DNA of 64,000 nt. Origin: Nocardia camponoti. GTDB taxonomy: Bacteria; Actinomycetota; Actinomycetes; Mycobacteriales; Mycobacteriaceae. The notes beneath the pieces were generated by a model. That model saw nothing but the letters and a program-made list of their open reading frames with translations. It did no database searches and was not told the origin of the DNA. The DNA is taken from positions 478,245-542,244 of the forward strand of contig NZ_BMMW01000004.1 of NCBI RefSeq assembly GCF_014646135.1, given 5' to 3'. This document shows, piece after piece, positions 1-6,843 of the stretch; position 1 is the first letter of the stretch, and each line of letters starts with the position of its first letter. A program made the position numbers and the translations under genes.

Positions 1-2
1 TG

Positions 3-242
3 GCGATCTTCGGCAATGGCGACGCGATTACCGTCAGCGCCGACGAACGCCAAGACACCACAACCGGCGATATGGAAGTGCTGCTTCTCGGCGGAATTCC
101 GTTGCGTGAACCGGTCATTCAATACGGCCCGTTCGTGATGAATACCAAAGAGGAAATCATTCAAGCGATGGAGGATTTCCAGGCCGGGCGGATGGGCACA
201 ATTCCCGCGCAACACCGCGTTGGGCGTCGACTGGGCGAATAA
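3..242 (+). CDS. Pirin family protein, C-terminal part (5' end outside the window)
   Basis: The open frame entering from the left edge ends at TAA 240-242. It carries the pirin C-terminal signature: LLLGGIPLREPV, then YGPFVMNT, then a KEEIIQAMEDFQAGRMG helix. In pirins this is the second cupin barrel plus the closing helix. Pirins are cupin-fold proteins, some with quercetinase activity and some acting as transcription cofactors; which applies here cannot be judged, because the metal-binding N-terminal barrel lies outside the window. Seen: the motif and the stop. Known: family assignment. Function stays open. Confidence 0.85.
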   Translation, partial: AIFGNGDAITVSADERQDTTTGDMEVLLLGGIPLREPVIQYGPFVMNTKEEIIQAMEDFQAGRMGTIPAQHRVGRRLGE

Positions 243-382
243 CCAACCACAGGTCGCGGCGAACTACGCCTGCGCGCGGTTGACAACCGGCGGTCCCGTC
301 ACCAAGGTGGAGACGGCCGCCGGTCTTTTCTCGCGAAAGTGGCCGGCTACACATCCGAACCCGTGCAGACATAGAGGAATTC

Positions 383-679
383 ATGAACCTTCGCAGGCTC
401 ACCGTTAGTCTCGCCGCAGCAGGGCTTACTCTGCTCGCCGCGCCCACCTTCGCTCACGCGCAGACCACCGGGTCGGCGGGCACCGGCTCGTCGAGCTTCG
501 ACGCGATCCTGGGTGGTACGGGCTCGGCGAACCTGGTGCAAACCGGCTCGGCCGGTGGCGCTTTCCGTAATTGCGACGACGCGATCGCCGCGCACCGCGC
601 ACCGCTGTTCCGTGGCGAGGCCGGTTACTCGCCGCATTTGGATCCCGATGGCGACGGACTTGCTTGCCCCACGGTGTAA
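383..679 (+). CDS. Secreted Excalibur calcium-binding domain protein
   Basis: A 98-aa protein. Residues 1-26 are a Sec signal peptide (Arg-Arg, hydrophobic core, AHA-type cleavage site before QTT). A Gly/Ser-rich linker follows, then a C-terminal Excalibur domain of about 35 residues: FRNCDDAIAAH, and the calcium loop DPDGDGLACP with the paired cysteines of the family. Excalibur domains are short extracellular EF-hand-like calcium-binding modules, often on cell-wall-associated actinobacterial proteins. An AGAGGA ribosome-binding site stands just before the ATG. It is a free-standing domain, so its partner is unknown. A strong hairpin follows the stop. Confidence 0.88.
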   Translation: MNLRRLTVSLAAAGLTLLAAPTFAHAQTTGSAGTGSSSFDAILGGTGSANLVQTGSAGGAFRNCDDAIAAHRAPLFRGEAGYSPHLDPDGDGLACPTV

Positions 680-698
680 TTGACACATAAACGCAAAA

Positions 699-736
699 AA
701 CGCCCGGCGTGATCCGCGAGGATTATGCCGGGCGTT
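699..736. terminator. Bidirectional intrinsic terminator
   Basis: A perfect 10-bp stem (699-708 with 727-736) and an 18-nt loop lie between the converging Excalibur and DUF3618 genes. An A6 run at 695-700 becomes a U-run for minus-strand transcripts, so the hairpin suits the DUF3618 gene best; on the plus strand the tail is only weakly T-rich. Confidence 0.8.
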
Positions 737-749
737 TCGCGTTGTCGAA

Positions 750-980
750 CTACTTAAAAACCTTGATCAGCACCAAACCGACAACCAAAACTCCCGCGCC
801 GATCAACGTGTATTTGACCTTCGGTTCGTTCAGCTTGGTGACAACGGCCGATTTGGCATCGTCAGCGATCCGATGCGGATCAGCGCGGACCGCCAGTTCG
901 TCGAGTGTGCTCGCCAACCGGGTACGGGCGAGTTCGATTTCCCGCTCAATCCGGTCGGTGTTGTCCTTGGCCACCGTCAC
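750..980 (-). CDS. DUF3618 family small membrane protein
   Basis: A 76-aa protein. An N-terminal amphipathic helix (DRIEREIELARTRLASTLDEL) is typical of DUF3618, followed by DPHRIADDAKSAVV and a single C-terminal transmembrane segment (about residues 57-74, YTLIGAGVLVVGLVLIKV). The family is widespread in actinobacteria, often near bcp, and has no established biochemical role. It is divergent from bcp with a 72-bp gap and ends at the terminator at 699-736. Confidence 0.85.
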   Translation of the reverse strand: MTVAKDNTDRIEREIELARTRLASTLDELAVRADPHRIADDAKSAVVTKLNEPKVKYTLIGAGVLVVGLVLIKVFK

Positions 981-1052
981 CTCCAGGTATGTGTCAACTG
1001 CTCGCCGACGAGTCTAGCCACGCCGCCACGATAACCGGTCAGATACCGTGCG

Positions 1053-1529
1053 GTGGTGACCGATAACCATCGTCTCGCCCCTGGCGACACCGCTCCCGAT
1101 TTCACCCTCCCCGACGCTGACGGCAAGGAGATCTCGCTCAGCGATTACCGAGGTCGCAAGGTCGTTGTCTACTTCTACCCGGCAGCGAGCACCCCTGGCT
1201 GCACGAAGCAGGCTTGCGATTTCCGCGACAACCTCGCCGACCTGAACGGCGAAGGCATCGACGTGCTCGGCATCTCCCCCGACAAGCCCGCGAAACTCGC
1301 GAAGTTCCGCGACACCGAAAACCTGACCTTCCCGCTGCTGTCGGACCCCGACCGCGAAGTGCTCAAGGAATGGGGTGCGTTCGGCGAGAAGACGATGTAC
1401 GGCAAAACCGTGACCGGCGTGATCCGCTCAACGTTCTTGGTCGACGCCGAAGGCAAGATCGAGGTGGCCCAGTACAACGTGCGCGCCACCGGCCACGTCG
1501 CCAAACTGCGCCGCGACCTGAAGGTCTAG
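1053..1529 (+). CDS. bcp: Thioredoxin-dependent thiol peroxidase (peroxiredoxin Q/BCP type)
   Basis: A 158-aa peroxiredoxin reducing H2O2 and organic hydroperoxides with thioredoxin-type electron donors. Motifs: APDFTLPDADGKEISLSDYRG, YFYPAASTPGCTKQACDFRD (peroxidatic Cys in PGCT, resolving Cys five residues later in KQAC, the PrxQ pattern), then GISPDKPAKLAKF and MYGKTVTGVIRSTFLVD. The start is GTG 1053, or the adjacent GTG 1056. The last 44 bp before the stop recur at 3019-3062. The present stop is TAG, whereas the second copy ends in TAA, so the current 3' end may have been supplied by an inserted segment. Cytoplasmic. Confidence 0.93.
   Translation: MVTDNHRLAPGDTAPDFTLPDADGKEISLSDYRGRKVVVYFYPAASTPGCTKQACDFRDNLADLNGEGIDVLGISPDKPAKLAKFRDTENLTFPLLSDPDREVLKEWGAFGEKTMYGKTVTGVIRSTFLVDAEGKIEVAQYNVRATGHVAKLRRDLKV
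1485..1528 (+). repeat. Direct repeat copy 1: 3' end of bcp
   Basis: 44 bp encoding the bcp C-terminus (ATGHVAKLRRDLKV) and the first two bases of the stop. It is identical to 3019-3062 except for one synonymous base (GCC versus GCT, Ala). Sequences outside the 44 bp do not match on either side. Confidence 0.95.
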
Positions 1530-1577
1530 AACTCGGCCGATCAAGCCGCAAAACACGCCCCTGATCATTGACTATTT

Positions 1578-1609
1578 ACACATATAGTCTTTTGAGAGAC
1601 CATATGTGT
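1578..1609 (+). promoter_or_regulatory. Interrupted palindrome at the start of the HTH/nucleotidyltransferase operon
   Basis: Arms of 13 bp (1578-1590 and 1597-1609) pair at 12 of 13 positions around a 6-nt centre. The core is ACACATAT...ATATGTGT, strikingly A/T-rich for this genome. A TATAGT hexamer (1583-1588) inside the left arm fits a -10 box. The element overlaps the expected transcription start and ribosome-binding site, so an autoregulatory operator is the natural reading; an RNA hairpin masking the start is the alternative. Confidence 0.65.
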
Positions 1610-2305
1610 ATGAGCGAGATGACGACCTCGCAAGCGGCCGAGATGCTGGGCGTCTCACCCCGGCAGGTTGCCCGCATGGCATCCACCGGCCGGATCGACG
1701 TAGCCAGACGAGTTGGACGCACCCTGCTGATCGACGCCGGCTCGGTGCACCGACTCGTTCGGCAGCGCAGAAATCCTGGGCGGACATGGAGTCGGCGCGT
1801 CGCGTGGGGCGCGCTGACATTACTTTCCGGCTCCGATCCCGGGTGGATGTCTGCTGCCGAGCGCACCCGACTCACGCATCGGCTCCGCAGAATGGACGCG
1901 GACGAGCTCGCACATCTGAGCTCCAACAGGGCTGACGTGCAGCACTTCCGCGGCGACTCCGATGCGGTGCGCAACCTGCCGAACTACATCGTGGTGACCG
2001 GATCATCCGCGACACAACATCCTCTCTGGGAGCGGTTCGATCTGACTTCCGAGGCAAGAGGGGTCGAGGGATATATCCCAACCTCGGAGCTGGAAACTCT
2101 GGTCGACCATTTCCACCTCACCCCCGACCCGGCGGGTGAGATAGTCCTTCGCGCTACAGCATTCGAGGACGCATTCTTCGGCGGTGACACCCCCTGGGCA
2201 GCAATCGCCGTAGATTTGACCGAATCTCTCGATACCCGCGAGAGTCGGGCTGGCCATAACGAACTCAGCGAACTGCTTGAGAGGGTGCGTCACCATGAGC
2301 GATAG
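1604..2305 (+). CDS. Excisionase-type helix-turn-helix protein, putative antitoxin/regulator
   Basis: About 233 aa. Residues 5-50 form a MerR/excisionase-type winged HTH (TTSQAAEMLGVSPRQVARMASTGRID...LLIDAGSVHRLV). The remaining 180 residues are not a family I recognise. The start is ambiguous (ATG 1604, 1610 or 1619; an upstream TTG at 1568 is in frame). I chose 1604 because GAGAG at 1594-1598 lies 5 nt before it. The end overlaps the next gene by 11 bp, implying translational coupling. The pair resembles toxin-antitoxin or abortive-infection operons in which an HTH protein precedes a nucleotidyltransferase. It sits directly downstream of a palindrome suited to autorepression. Role inferred, not demonstrated. 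Confidence 0.7.
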   Translation: MCMSEMTTSQAAEMLGVSPRQVARMASTGRIDVARRVGRTLLIDAGSVHRLVRQRRNPGRTWSRRVAWGALTLLSGSDPGWMSAAERTRLTHRLRRMDADELAHLSSNRADVQHFRGDSDAVRNLPNYIVVTGSSATQHPLWERFDLTSEARGVEGYIPTSELETLVDHFHLTPDPAGEIVLRATAFEDAFFGGDTPWAAIAVDLTESLDTRESRAGHNELSELLERVRHHER

Positions 2306-2939
2306 CTCCGGCCGCGCCCGCTGGCGCATACCTGTCCCGGTAGGTGGTTGGGGCCCACCACACACCGCCAACCTGCCGATCCACAGAGCAACCATCGATA
2401 TCGACATGGTTCTGCATATCGAGACCGGTGCGACAACATTCGGGCAGGCCCGGCGCGCCCTGGAATCAGTGGGCTATGAGCTTCGTCTCCCGGCCAACCG
2501 GAACGCACCTGTACACCGATTCGAACGCGGTTCTCAGCAAATCGATGTCATGATCGCTGATCATCTGGCTCCGCGCCATCGCCCAACCGTCGCTGGACGC
2601 GAAGTATTCCGTATCCCGGCTGGAACCTCGGCACTCCGCAAAACCGTGAACTGTGACATCGAAATGTCCGAGGGCAACACCATCACCGTGAGTGTGCCCA
2701 ACGTTCTCGGCGCACTGATACTCAGAGGTGCTGCCTACCTGGAGGATTCACGCGATCGCGATCGTCATCTCGATGACGCGGCGTTGCTGGCGTACGCGAT
2801 CTCCGATCCACGCGCGTCTGCCCTTGAGATGTCGGGCAACGATTCCAAGCGAGTCCAAATCCTCGCGGATCAGTTACAAGATCCCCCTGCACAGATCGTG
2901 GTTGGCCGTGCCCGCCGAATTTCGCCAGCGGGCCCGTGA
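2295..2939 (+). CDS. Minimal nucleotidyltransferase-fold protein, putative toxin
   Basis: 214 aa. It shows the pol-beta-superfamily pattern: Gly17-Gly18 (PVGGWG), then RATIDIDMVL giving the metal pair Asp35 and Asp37, then a third acidic residue Asp84 in QQIDVMIAD. The GG-to-DxD spacing is slightly longer than the usual 9-13 residues. The all-helical C-terminal half (GALILRGAAYLEDSRDRDRHLDDAALLAYAI) is like AbiEii/MNT-type proteins, in which related enzymes transfer nucleotides to tRNA or to a partner. ATG 2295 is preferred over the in-frame TTG 2277 because GAGAGGG lies just upstream. It overlaps the HTH gene by 11 bp. Toxin status is inferred from fold and gene order. Confidence 0.7.
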   Translation: MSDSSGRARWRIPVPVGGWGPPHTANLPIHRATIDIDMVLHIETGATTFGQARRALESVGYELRLPANRNAPVHRFERGSQQIDVMIADHLAPRHRPTVAGREVFRIPAGTSALRKTVNCDIEMSEGNTITVSVPNVLGALILRGAAYLEDSRDRDRHLDDAALLAYAISDPRASALEMSGNDSKRVQILADQLQDPPAQIVVGRARRISPAGP

Positions 2940-3018
2940 CGCCCTTATCTCAACGGTCCGGGTCCCGAACACGCAGCCACCCGTGCGGCGGCTCGGCGAG
3001 AAGTGAATGCAGACCTTG

Positions 3019-3062
3019 GCCACCGGCCACGTCGCTAAACTGCGCCGCGACCTGAAGGTCTA
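3019..3062 (+). repeat. Direct repeat copy 2: displaced 3' end of bcp
   Basis: Matches 1485-1528 at 43 of 44 bases and still encodes the bcp C-terminus followed by TAA. It overlaps the stop codon of the convergent tetR gene by three bases. This suggests that the ancestral arrangement was bcp running directly into tetR, and that this copy is the original bcp tail. Confidence 0.93.
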
Positions 3063-3782
3063 ATCCTGATGCGAGGCGATGAAGACCTCGTAGCCGTCAA
3101 GTAGGCGAGCAAGGCCGAACTCGAAATCGGCCTTCTCCCAATCTGTCTCATCGTCATCGAACGCCGCGCTACCCAGCGCCGCTGACACTTTCGGAAATCG
3201 TTGTGGGTCAACAACTTTCGCCATGAGTGACGTGAAGTCGCCGGTGTATTCTTGAAAGTCGCGCAGGAAGCGCCGCTTTCCGATAACGAACATCGTCAGA
3301 TTCATCACCAGCTGAAGCTTCACTGGTTCGGGCACCGCCGCCGGGTCAAGCACGCGCAACGCTGTCTCCAACCACGCCATATTGTTCGGCCCCATCGGCG
3401 GTCGGTTCAGTGGAATGTCCAGCCACCACGGGTGCTTGCCGAGTCGGTCGAACTCCGCGTGCGCCCACTCTTCCAGCCCGGCCCGCCACGGCGTGCCAGG
3501 CGCGATCTCGGGCGGCGGGCCAACAACGCGGTCCATGAGTAGGTCGACCAGCGTGTTCTTGCTGTCGACGTACCGGTAAAGCGACATGGCGGTGAAGCCG
3601 AGCTGCTTGGCGACCCGGCTCATCGACAGTGCGGCGTAGCCCTCCGCATCGGCAATCTCGGTGGCCGCGTCGAGGATCTGTTCGAGCGTGAGCGCCCGTT
3701 TGGGTCCGCGCCCTCCGGGCTGCGCGAGCCCCCACATCAGCTCAACCGCCCTCGGGATTTCCGGGTCGCCGGACGTCGTCAT
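3060..3782 (-). CDS. TetR family transcriptional regulator of the adjacent ABC exporter
   Basis: 240 aa. The N-terminal HTH (about residues 30-75: LTLEQILDAATEIADAEGYAALSMSRVAKQLGFTAMSLYRYVDSK, read in segments) and the TetR_C-type ligand domain (ALRVLDPAAVPEPVKLQLV) are both recognisable. ATG 3782 has a strong GAGGAGG ribosome-binding site. It is divergent from a DrrA/DrrB-like ABC-2 exporter with 109 bp between the starts, and the shared region contains palindromes, so it probably represses the exporter and itself until a drug-like ligand binds. Its stop overlaps the second bcp tail copy. Confidence 0.88.
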   Translation of the reverse strand: MTTSGDPEIPRAVELMWGLAQPGGRGPKRALTLEQILDAATEIADAEGYAALSMSRVAKQLGFTAMSLYRYVDSKNTLVDLLMDRVVGPPPEIAPGTPWRAGLEEWAHAEFDRLGKHPWWLDIPLNRPPMGPNNMAWLETALRVLDPAAVPEPVKLQLVMNLTMFVIGKRRFLRDFQEYTGDFTSLMAKVVDPQRFPKVSAALGSAAFDDDETDWEKADFEFGLARLLDGYEVFIASHQD

Positions 3783-3793
3783 GTGCCTCCTCT

Positions 3794-3889
3794 ACTCGCT
3801 CCGACTGTAGCTGGGCCACCCTTGCGCGCAAGAACTGTATAGCCTATAAACAGTGTGTACGAGATAAACAGTTTCCGATCGGAGCGAGT
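3794..3889. promoter_or_regulatory. Divergent promoter/operator region of tetR and the ABC-2 exporter
   Basis: Two nested symmetries are visible. A perfect 11-bp inverted repeat (ACTCGCTCCGA 3794-3804, TCGGAGCGAGT 3879-3889) flanks the region, and the right arm contains the exporter's GGAG ribosome-binding site. Inside, A/T-rich half-sites recur: ACTGTATA (3834-3841), TATAAACAGT (3845-3854) and ATAAACAGTTT (3864-3874), arranged as ACTGT...ACAGT inverted pairs. They are good candidates for TetR binding. Confidence 0.65.
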
Positions 3890-3891
3890 TC

Positions 3892-4839
3892 ATGTCACTT
3901 GAACGACCACCCGCCCTCTCAATTCGGCACCTACACCGCGCTTTTGGCACACACGTCGTGCTCGACGACCTGACCATCGACATCGCCGCGGGCACCGTCT
4001 TCGCCCTGCTCGGCCCCAACGGCGCTGGCAAGTCCACCCTGGTCCGCATCCTGTCGACGCTCACTCGCCCCGGTCGCGGCGTCGTCACAGTCTTCGGCCA
4101 TGACCTGGCGAAGGAACCGGAAGCCGTCCGGCAGCTCATCGGCGTGACCGGCCAAAACACGGCCGTCGACGGCGTGCTGACCGCGACGGAAAACCTGCGG
4201 CTCACCGGCCGACTCCTGCACCTAGGCAGAGCTGAGACGCAGCGCCGCAGCACCGAACTGCTCCGTCGCTTTGACCTCGTAACGGCTGCGGATAAGCCAG
4301 TCGCGTCGTACTCGGGCGGCATGCGCCGCAGGCTCGACCTCGCGATGAGCCTGATGGGCAAGCCACGCATCGTCTTCCTCGACGAGCCAACCACCGGCCT
4401 CGATCCGCGCAGCCGACGCGACTTGTGGGCGGCGATCAAGGAGTTGGCCGCCGATGGGACGACGATCTTCCTCACCACGCAGTACCTGGAAGAGGCCGAC
4501 CAACTAGCCGACCGGATCGCGGTGCTCAACGGCGGCCGTATCGTCGCCGACGGGACCGCCGCCGAACTCAAGCGCCTCGTCCCCGGCGGACACGTTCAGC
4601 TCCGATTCGCTACTGCCGAACTGCTCAACACCGCCGCGACCGCGCTAGACCGAAAACACCACCCCGATCCCGACCAACTGACTCTGCAAGTGCCGTCGGA
4701 CGGCAGCGTGAGCGAGCTAAAAGATCTGCTTGACCGGTTCACCCAACTCGACATCGCGATCGACCAACTGACCGTGCACACGCCCGACCTCGACGATGTC
4801 TTCTTCGCACTGACCGCCCGAAAGGAGGCGGCAGCATGA
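3892..4839 (+). CDS. ABC-2 exporter ATP-binding protein (DrrA-like)
   Basis: 315 aa. Walker A GPNGAGKST (about residue 43), signature SYSGGMRRRLDLAMSL, Walker B IVFLDEPTTGLDP, and the switch region TTQYLEEADQLADRI. The C-terminal extension is typical of daunorubicin-resistance-type ATPases. It energises export of a hydrophobic compound with the permease encoded by the next gene, whose ATG overlaps this stop (ATGA). Substrate unknown. Probably repressed by the divergent TetR. Confidence 0.92.
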   Translation: MSLERPPALSIRHLHRAFGTHVVLDDLTIDIAAGTVFALLGPNGAGKSTLVRILSTLTRPGRGVVTVFGHDLAKEPEAVRQLIGVTGQNTAVDGVLTATENLRLTGRLLHLGRAETQRRSTELLRRFDLVTAADKPVASYSGGMRRRLDLAMSLMGKPRIVFLDEPTTGLDPRSRRDLWAAIKELAADGTTIFLTTQYLEEADQLADRIAVLNGGRIVADGTAAELKRLVPGGHVQLRFATAELLNTAATALDRKHHPDPDQLTLQVPSDGSVSELKDLLDRFTQLDIAIDQLTVHTPDLDDVFFALTARKEAAA

Positions 4840-5600
4840 ATTCCGTTGTCGCTGTGCAAGATTCGCTCACCATGCTGGACCGCAACATCCGCCGCACGCT
4901 GCGCAGTCCAGACACCATGATCATGACGGTCGTGCTGCCGGTGGTGATCCTGCTGATGTTCGTTTTCGTCTTTGGCGGCGCGATGGACGTTGGTCCCGGC
5001 GCTTACATCGACTATGTGGTGCCGGGAATCATCCTGCTGTGCGCGGGTTTCGGTGCGTCGACCACGGCAATCGCGGTATCGACCGACTCGGCCGAAGGCA
5101 TCATTGACAGGTTTCGCGCGATGTCGATCGCGCGGTCGGCGGTGCTCACCGGACATGTCGCCGAAAGCGTGCTGCGCAATCTGATCACGTCGGCGATCGT
5201 GGTCGCTGTCGCGGTTGCGCTCGGGTTCCGCCCGACAGCTGATCCGCTGCGTTGGCTTGGCGTGTTCGGGGTGCTCGCGATGTTCGTTTTCGCGCTGTCT
5301 TGGTTGGCTGCGGCACTCGGTCTGCTCGCGCGAAACCCGGAGGCGGCCAACGGGTTCACCTTCATCTTCATGTTTTTGCCGTATGTGAGTTCTGCGTTCG
5401 TGCCAACGGAATCGATGCCGACCTGGTTGCACTGGTTCGCCGAAAATCAGCCGGTAACCCCGGTGATCGAAACGCTGCGCGGGCTACTGATGGGCACGCC
5501 CATTGGGAATAGTTGGCTGCTCGCTGTGCTGTGGTGCACCGGGATCGGGCTCGTTGGTTACCTCGCGGCGGGCGCGTTGTTCCGGCGAGAGATGAGGTAA
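4836..5600 (+). CDS. ABC-2 type permease (DrrB-like)
   Basis: 254 aa with about six transmembrane helices. An N-terminal cytoplasmic helix (LDRNIRRTLRSPDTM) precedes TM1 (VVLPVVILLMFVFVFGGAM). The conserved PEAANGFTFIFMFLPYVSSAFVPTESMP stretch, read in parts, is typical of ABC-2 permeases of the DrrB/antibiotic-efflux group. It is translationally coupled to the ATPase (4-bp overlap). Integral membrane half-transporter, probably dimeric. Confidence 0.92.
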   Translation: MNSVVAVQDSLTMLDRNIRRTLRSPDTMIMTVVLPVVILLMFVFVFGGAMDVGPGAYIDYVVPGIILLCAGFGASTTAIAVSTDSAEGIIDRFRAMSIARSAVLTGHVAESVLRNLITSAIVVAVAVALGFRPTADPLRWLGVFGVLAMFVFALSWLAAALGLLARNPEAANGFTFIFMFLPYVSSAFVPTESMPTWLHWFAENQPVTPVIETLRGLLMGTPIGNSWLLAVLWCTGIGLVGYLAAGALFRREMR

Positions 5601-5608
5601 AGCTGGCG

Positions 5609-5634
5609 AGCGGGTCAGTTCGCCGACCCGCTCA
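5609..5634. terminator. Hairpin between converging exporter and DUF7159-like genes
   Basis: A 9-bp perfect stem (5609-5617 with 5626-5634) with an 8-nt loop straddles the stop codon of the minus-strand gene. There is no clear T-tract, so it is terminator-like only. Confidence 0.5.
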
Positions 5635-6730
5635 CCGGCCCCGGTAGTTGCTGCACAGTGACCGGAACGCCCGGGCTCGACGGTTCCTCTTCAACCAGTG
5701 GCGAACTGACGTCGGGCTCAACTGGCGGCTCGAAAAGCTGGGTGGACGTGCCAAACGCACCACCTTCGGAACCCGCCGACTCATCGACGCTCGGCACCTC
5801 CGACTCCTCCGCTTCCCTCCCCGCCGACACAATCGGCGCGACCGGCCCAACCGGCGACGGCGGAACTGCGGGCTGCGCGCCCGGTTCCGACGACACCGCC
5901 GTGTTCCCCACCGCCGGATTGCCCCCGTTCATCAACGCGTACGTGCCAACCGCGACCAAAAACGCGACGAGCACGCTCGCGGCGGCGGCGACAAGTGCGG
6001 TTGTGCGACGCGAAGCTGGCGGCGCGATGACCGGGACTTCGCCCGTTTCACCAAGCGCGACAAGCGCGGCCCCGGCTGCGGGTGCGAACGCCGCCAACCG
6101 ACAGGGCAGCACCGGCACCCCGAACCCGCCGATGGCCTCACGCACGGCAGGAGCGTCGGCGGAAGCGCCGATCACGACCACCGCGCCCGGCTTCACCGAC
6201 GCTTCTTCGAATTGGTCCCACGCCGCCGAAACGCCCGCGCGCAACGCTTCGGGCGTGGGCGCGCCGGACTGTGCGTACGCGGCGAGCACCCGGTGCCGTG
6301 CCGGGTCGAGCAACGTCATCGCCTGATATCCCGGCACCGCTTCGCAGACGAGCAGGTTGTCGAATTCGTCGAGCCACGTCATCGCCCCCGCGACGAACAA
6401 ATGCGCCGACTTCGCCGAAACAAGCGACGCCGTGTGCCAGCGCGTTGGCGCGAGCTTGGTGACTATCGCGCGCCGCTCGGCCGAGTCGCGATAACTGACC
6501 GCCGCCCCTGCGATCTCGAAATCGGTGTCGAGTTCGTCGGCAAGCGCGTCGAGCGCGGTGAGCGCCGCCGCGGCTACCTCGTCTTTGCTGTCCCCCGCCG
6601 CGCGAACAGTGCGCCGCAGCACCATCCGGTCGGTAAGTGTGTCGCCAATCCGCGCGAAGGCGACGGCGTGAACGGCTCTCCGCTCGGTGCTGACGCCGAG
6701 GGTTACCACAGATCCTGTTGCCACAGTCAT
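5615..6730 (-). CDS. Single-pass membrane protein with Pro/Glu/Ser-rich tail, DUF7159-like
   Basis: 371 aa from ATG 6730, which has a GGGGAGAGG ribosome-binding site. The N-terminal 230 residues (SVVTLGVSTERRAVHAVAF... FEIAGAAVSYRDSAERRAIV... LLVCEAVPGYQAM) look like the actin/ASKHA-like cytoplasmic domain of mycobacterial DUF7159 proteins. One transmembrane helix follows (TTALVAAAASVLVAFLVAVG, near residue 245), then about 100 residues of Pro/Ser/Glu-rich, low-complexity sequence outside the membrane. Role unknown. It is divergent from the TetR gene at 6844. The family name is given from resemblance only. Confidence 0.65.
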   Translation of the reverse strand: MTVATGSVVTLGVSTERRAVHAVAFARIGDTLTDRMVLRRTVRAAGDSKDEVAAAALTALDALADELDTDFEIAGAAVSYRDSAERRAIVTKLAPTRWHTASLVSAKSAHLFVAGAMTWLDEFDNLLVCEAVPGYQAMTLLDPARHRVLAAYAQSGAPTPEALRAGVSAAWDQFEEASVKPGAVVVIGASADAPAVREAIGGFGVPVLPCRLAAFAPAAGAALVALGETGEVPVIAPPASRRTTALVAAAASVLVAFLVAVGTYALMNGGNPAVGNTAVSSEPGAQPAVPPSPVGPVAPIVSAGREAEESEVPSVDESAGSEGGAFGTSTQLFEPPVEPDVSSPLVEEEPSSPGVPVTVQQLPGPVSGSAN

Positions 6731-6805
6731 CCTCTCCCCTGAACCGGTGCACGCGCGCTCATCTAATGATTCGTCACCGGTCCGACGGCGGATGGGTGCG
6801 ATTTG

Positions 6806-6837
6806 TTGACGCGCTGTGCGGGGCGACCCGCTAGCCT
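6806..6837 (+). promoter_or_regulatory. Probable leaderless promoter of the TetR gene at 6844
   Basis: TTGACG (6806-6811) and TAGCCT (6832-6837, TAnnnT type) lie 6 nt before the GTG start at 6844, with no ribosome-binding site between. That geometry places the +1 at the start codon. The 20-nt spacer is longer than ideal. Confidence 0.5.
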
Positions 6838-6843
6838 GGACAG

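Larger units (their letters stand above)
1529..3018 (+). other. Candidate inserted two-gene cassette at the bcp 3' end
   Basis: About 1.49 kb bracketed by the 44-bp direct repeat of the bcp tail. It holds only an HTH protein and a nucleotidyltransferase-fold protein plus an A/T-rich promoter region. Replacement of a gene's 3' end by an element-borne copy, with the displaced original at the far boundary, is the usual outcome of site-specific integration into a gene 3' end. No integrase is present, so mobilisation in trans, or homologous recombination with another allele, is equally possible. Boundaries are seen; mobility is inferred. Confidence 0.6.
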
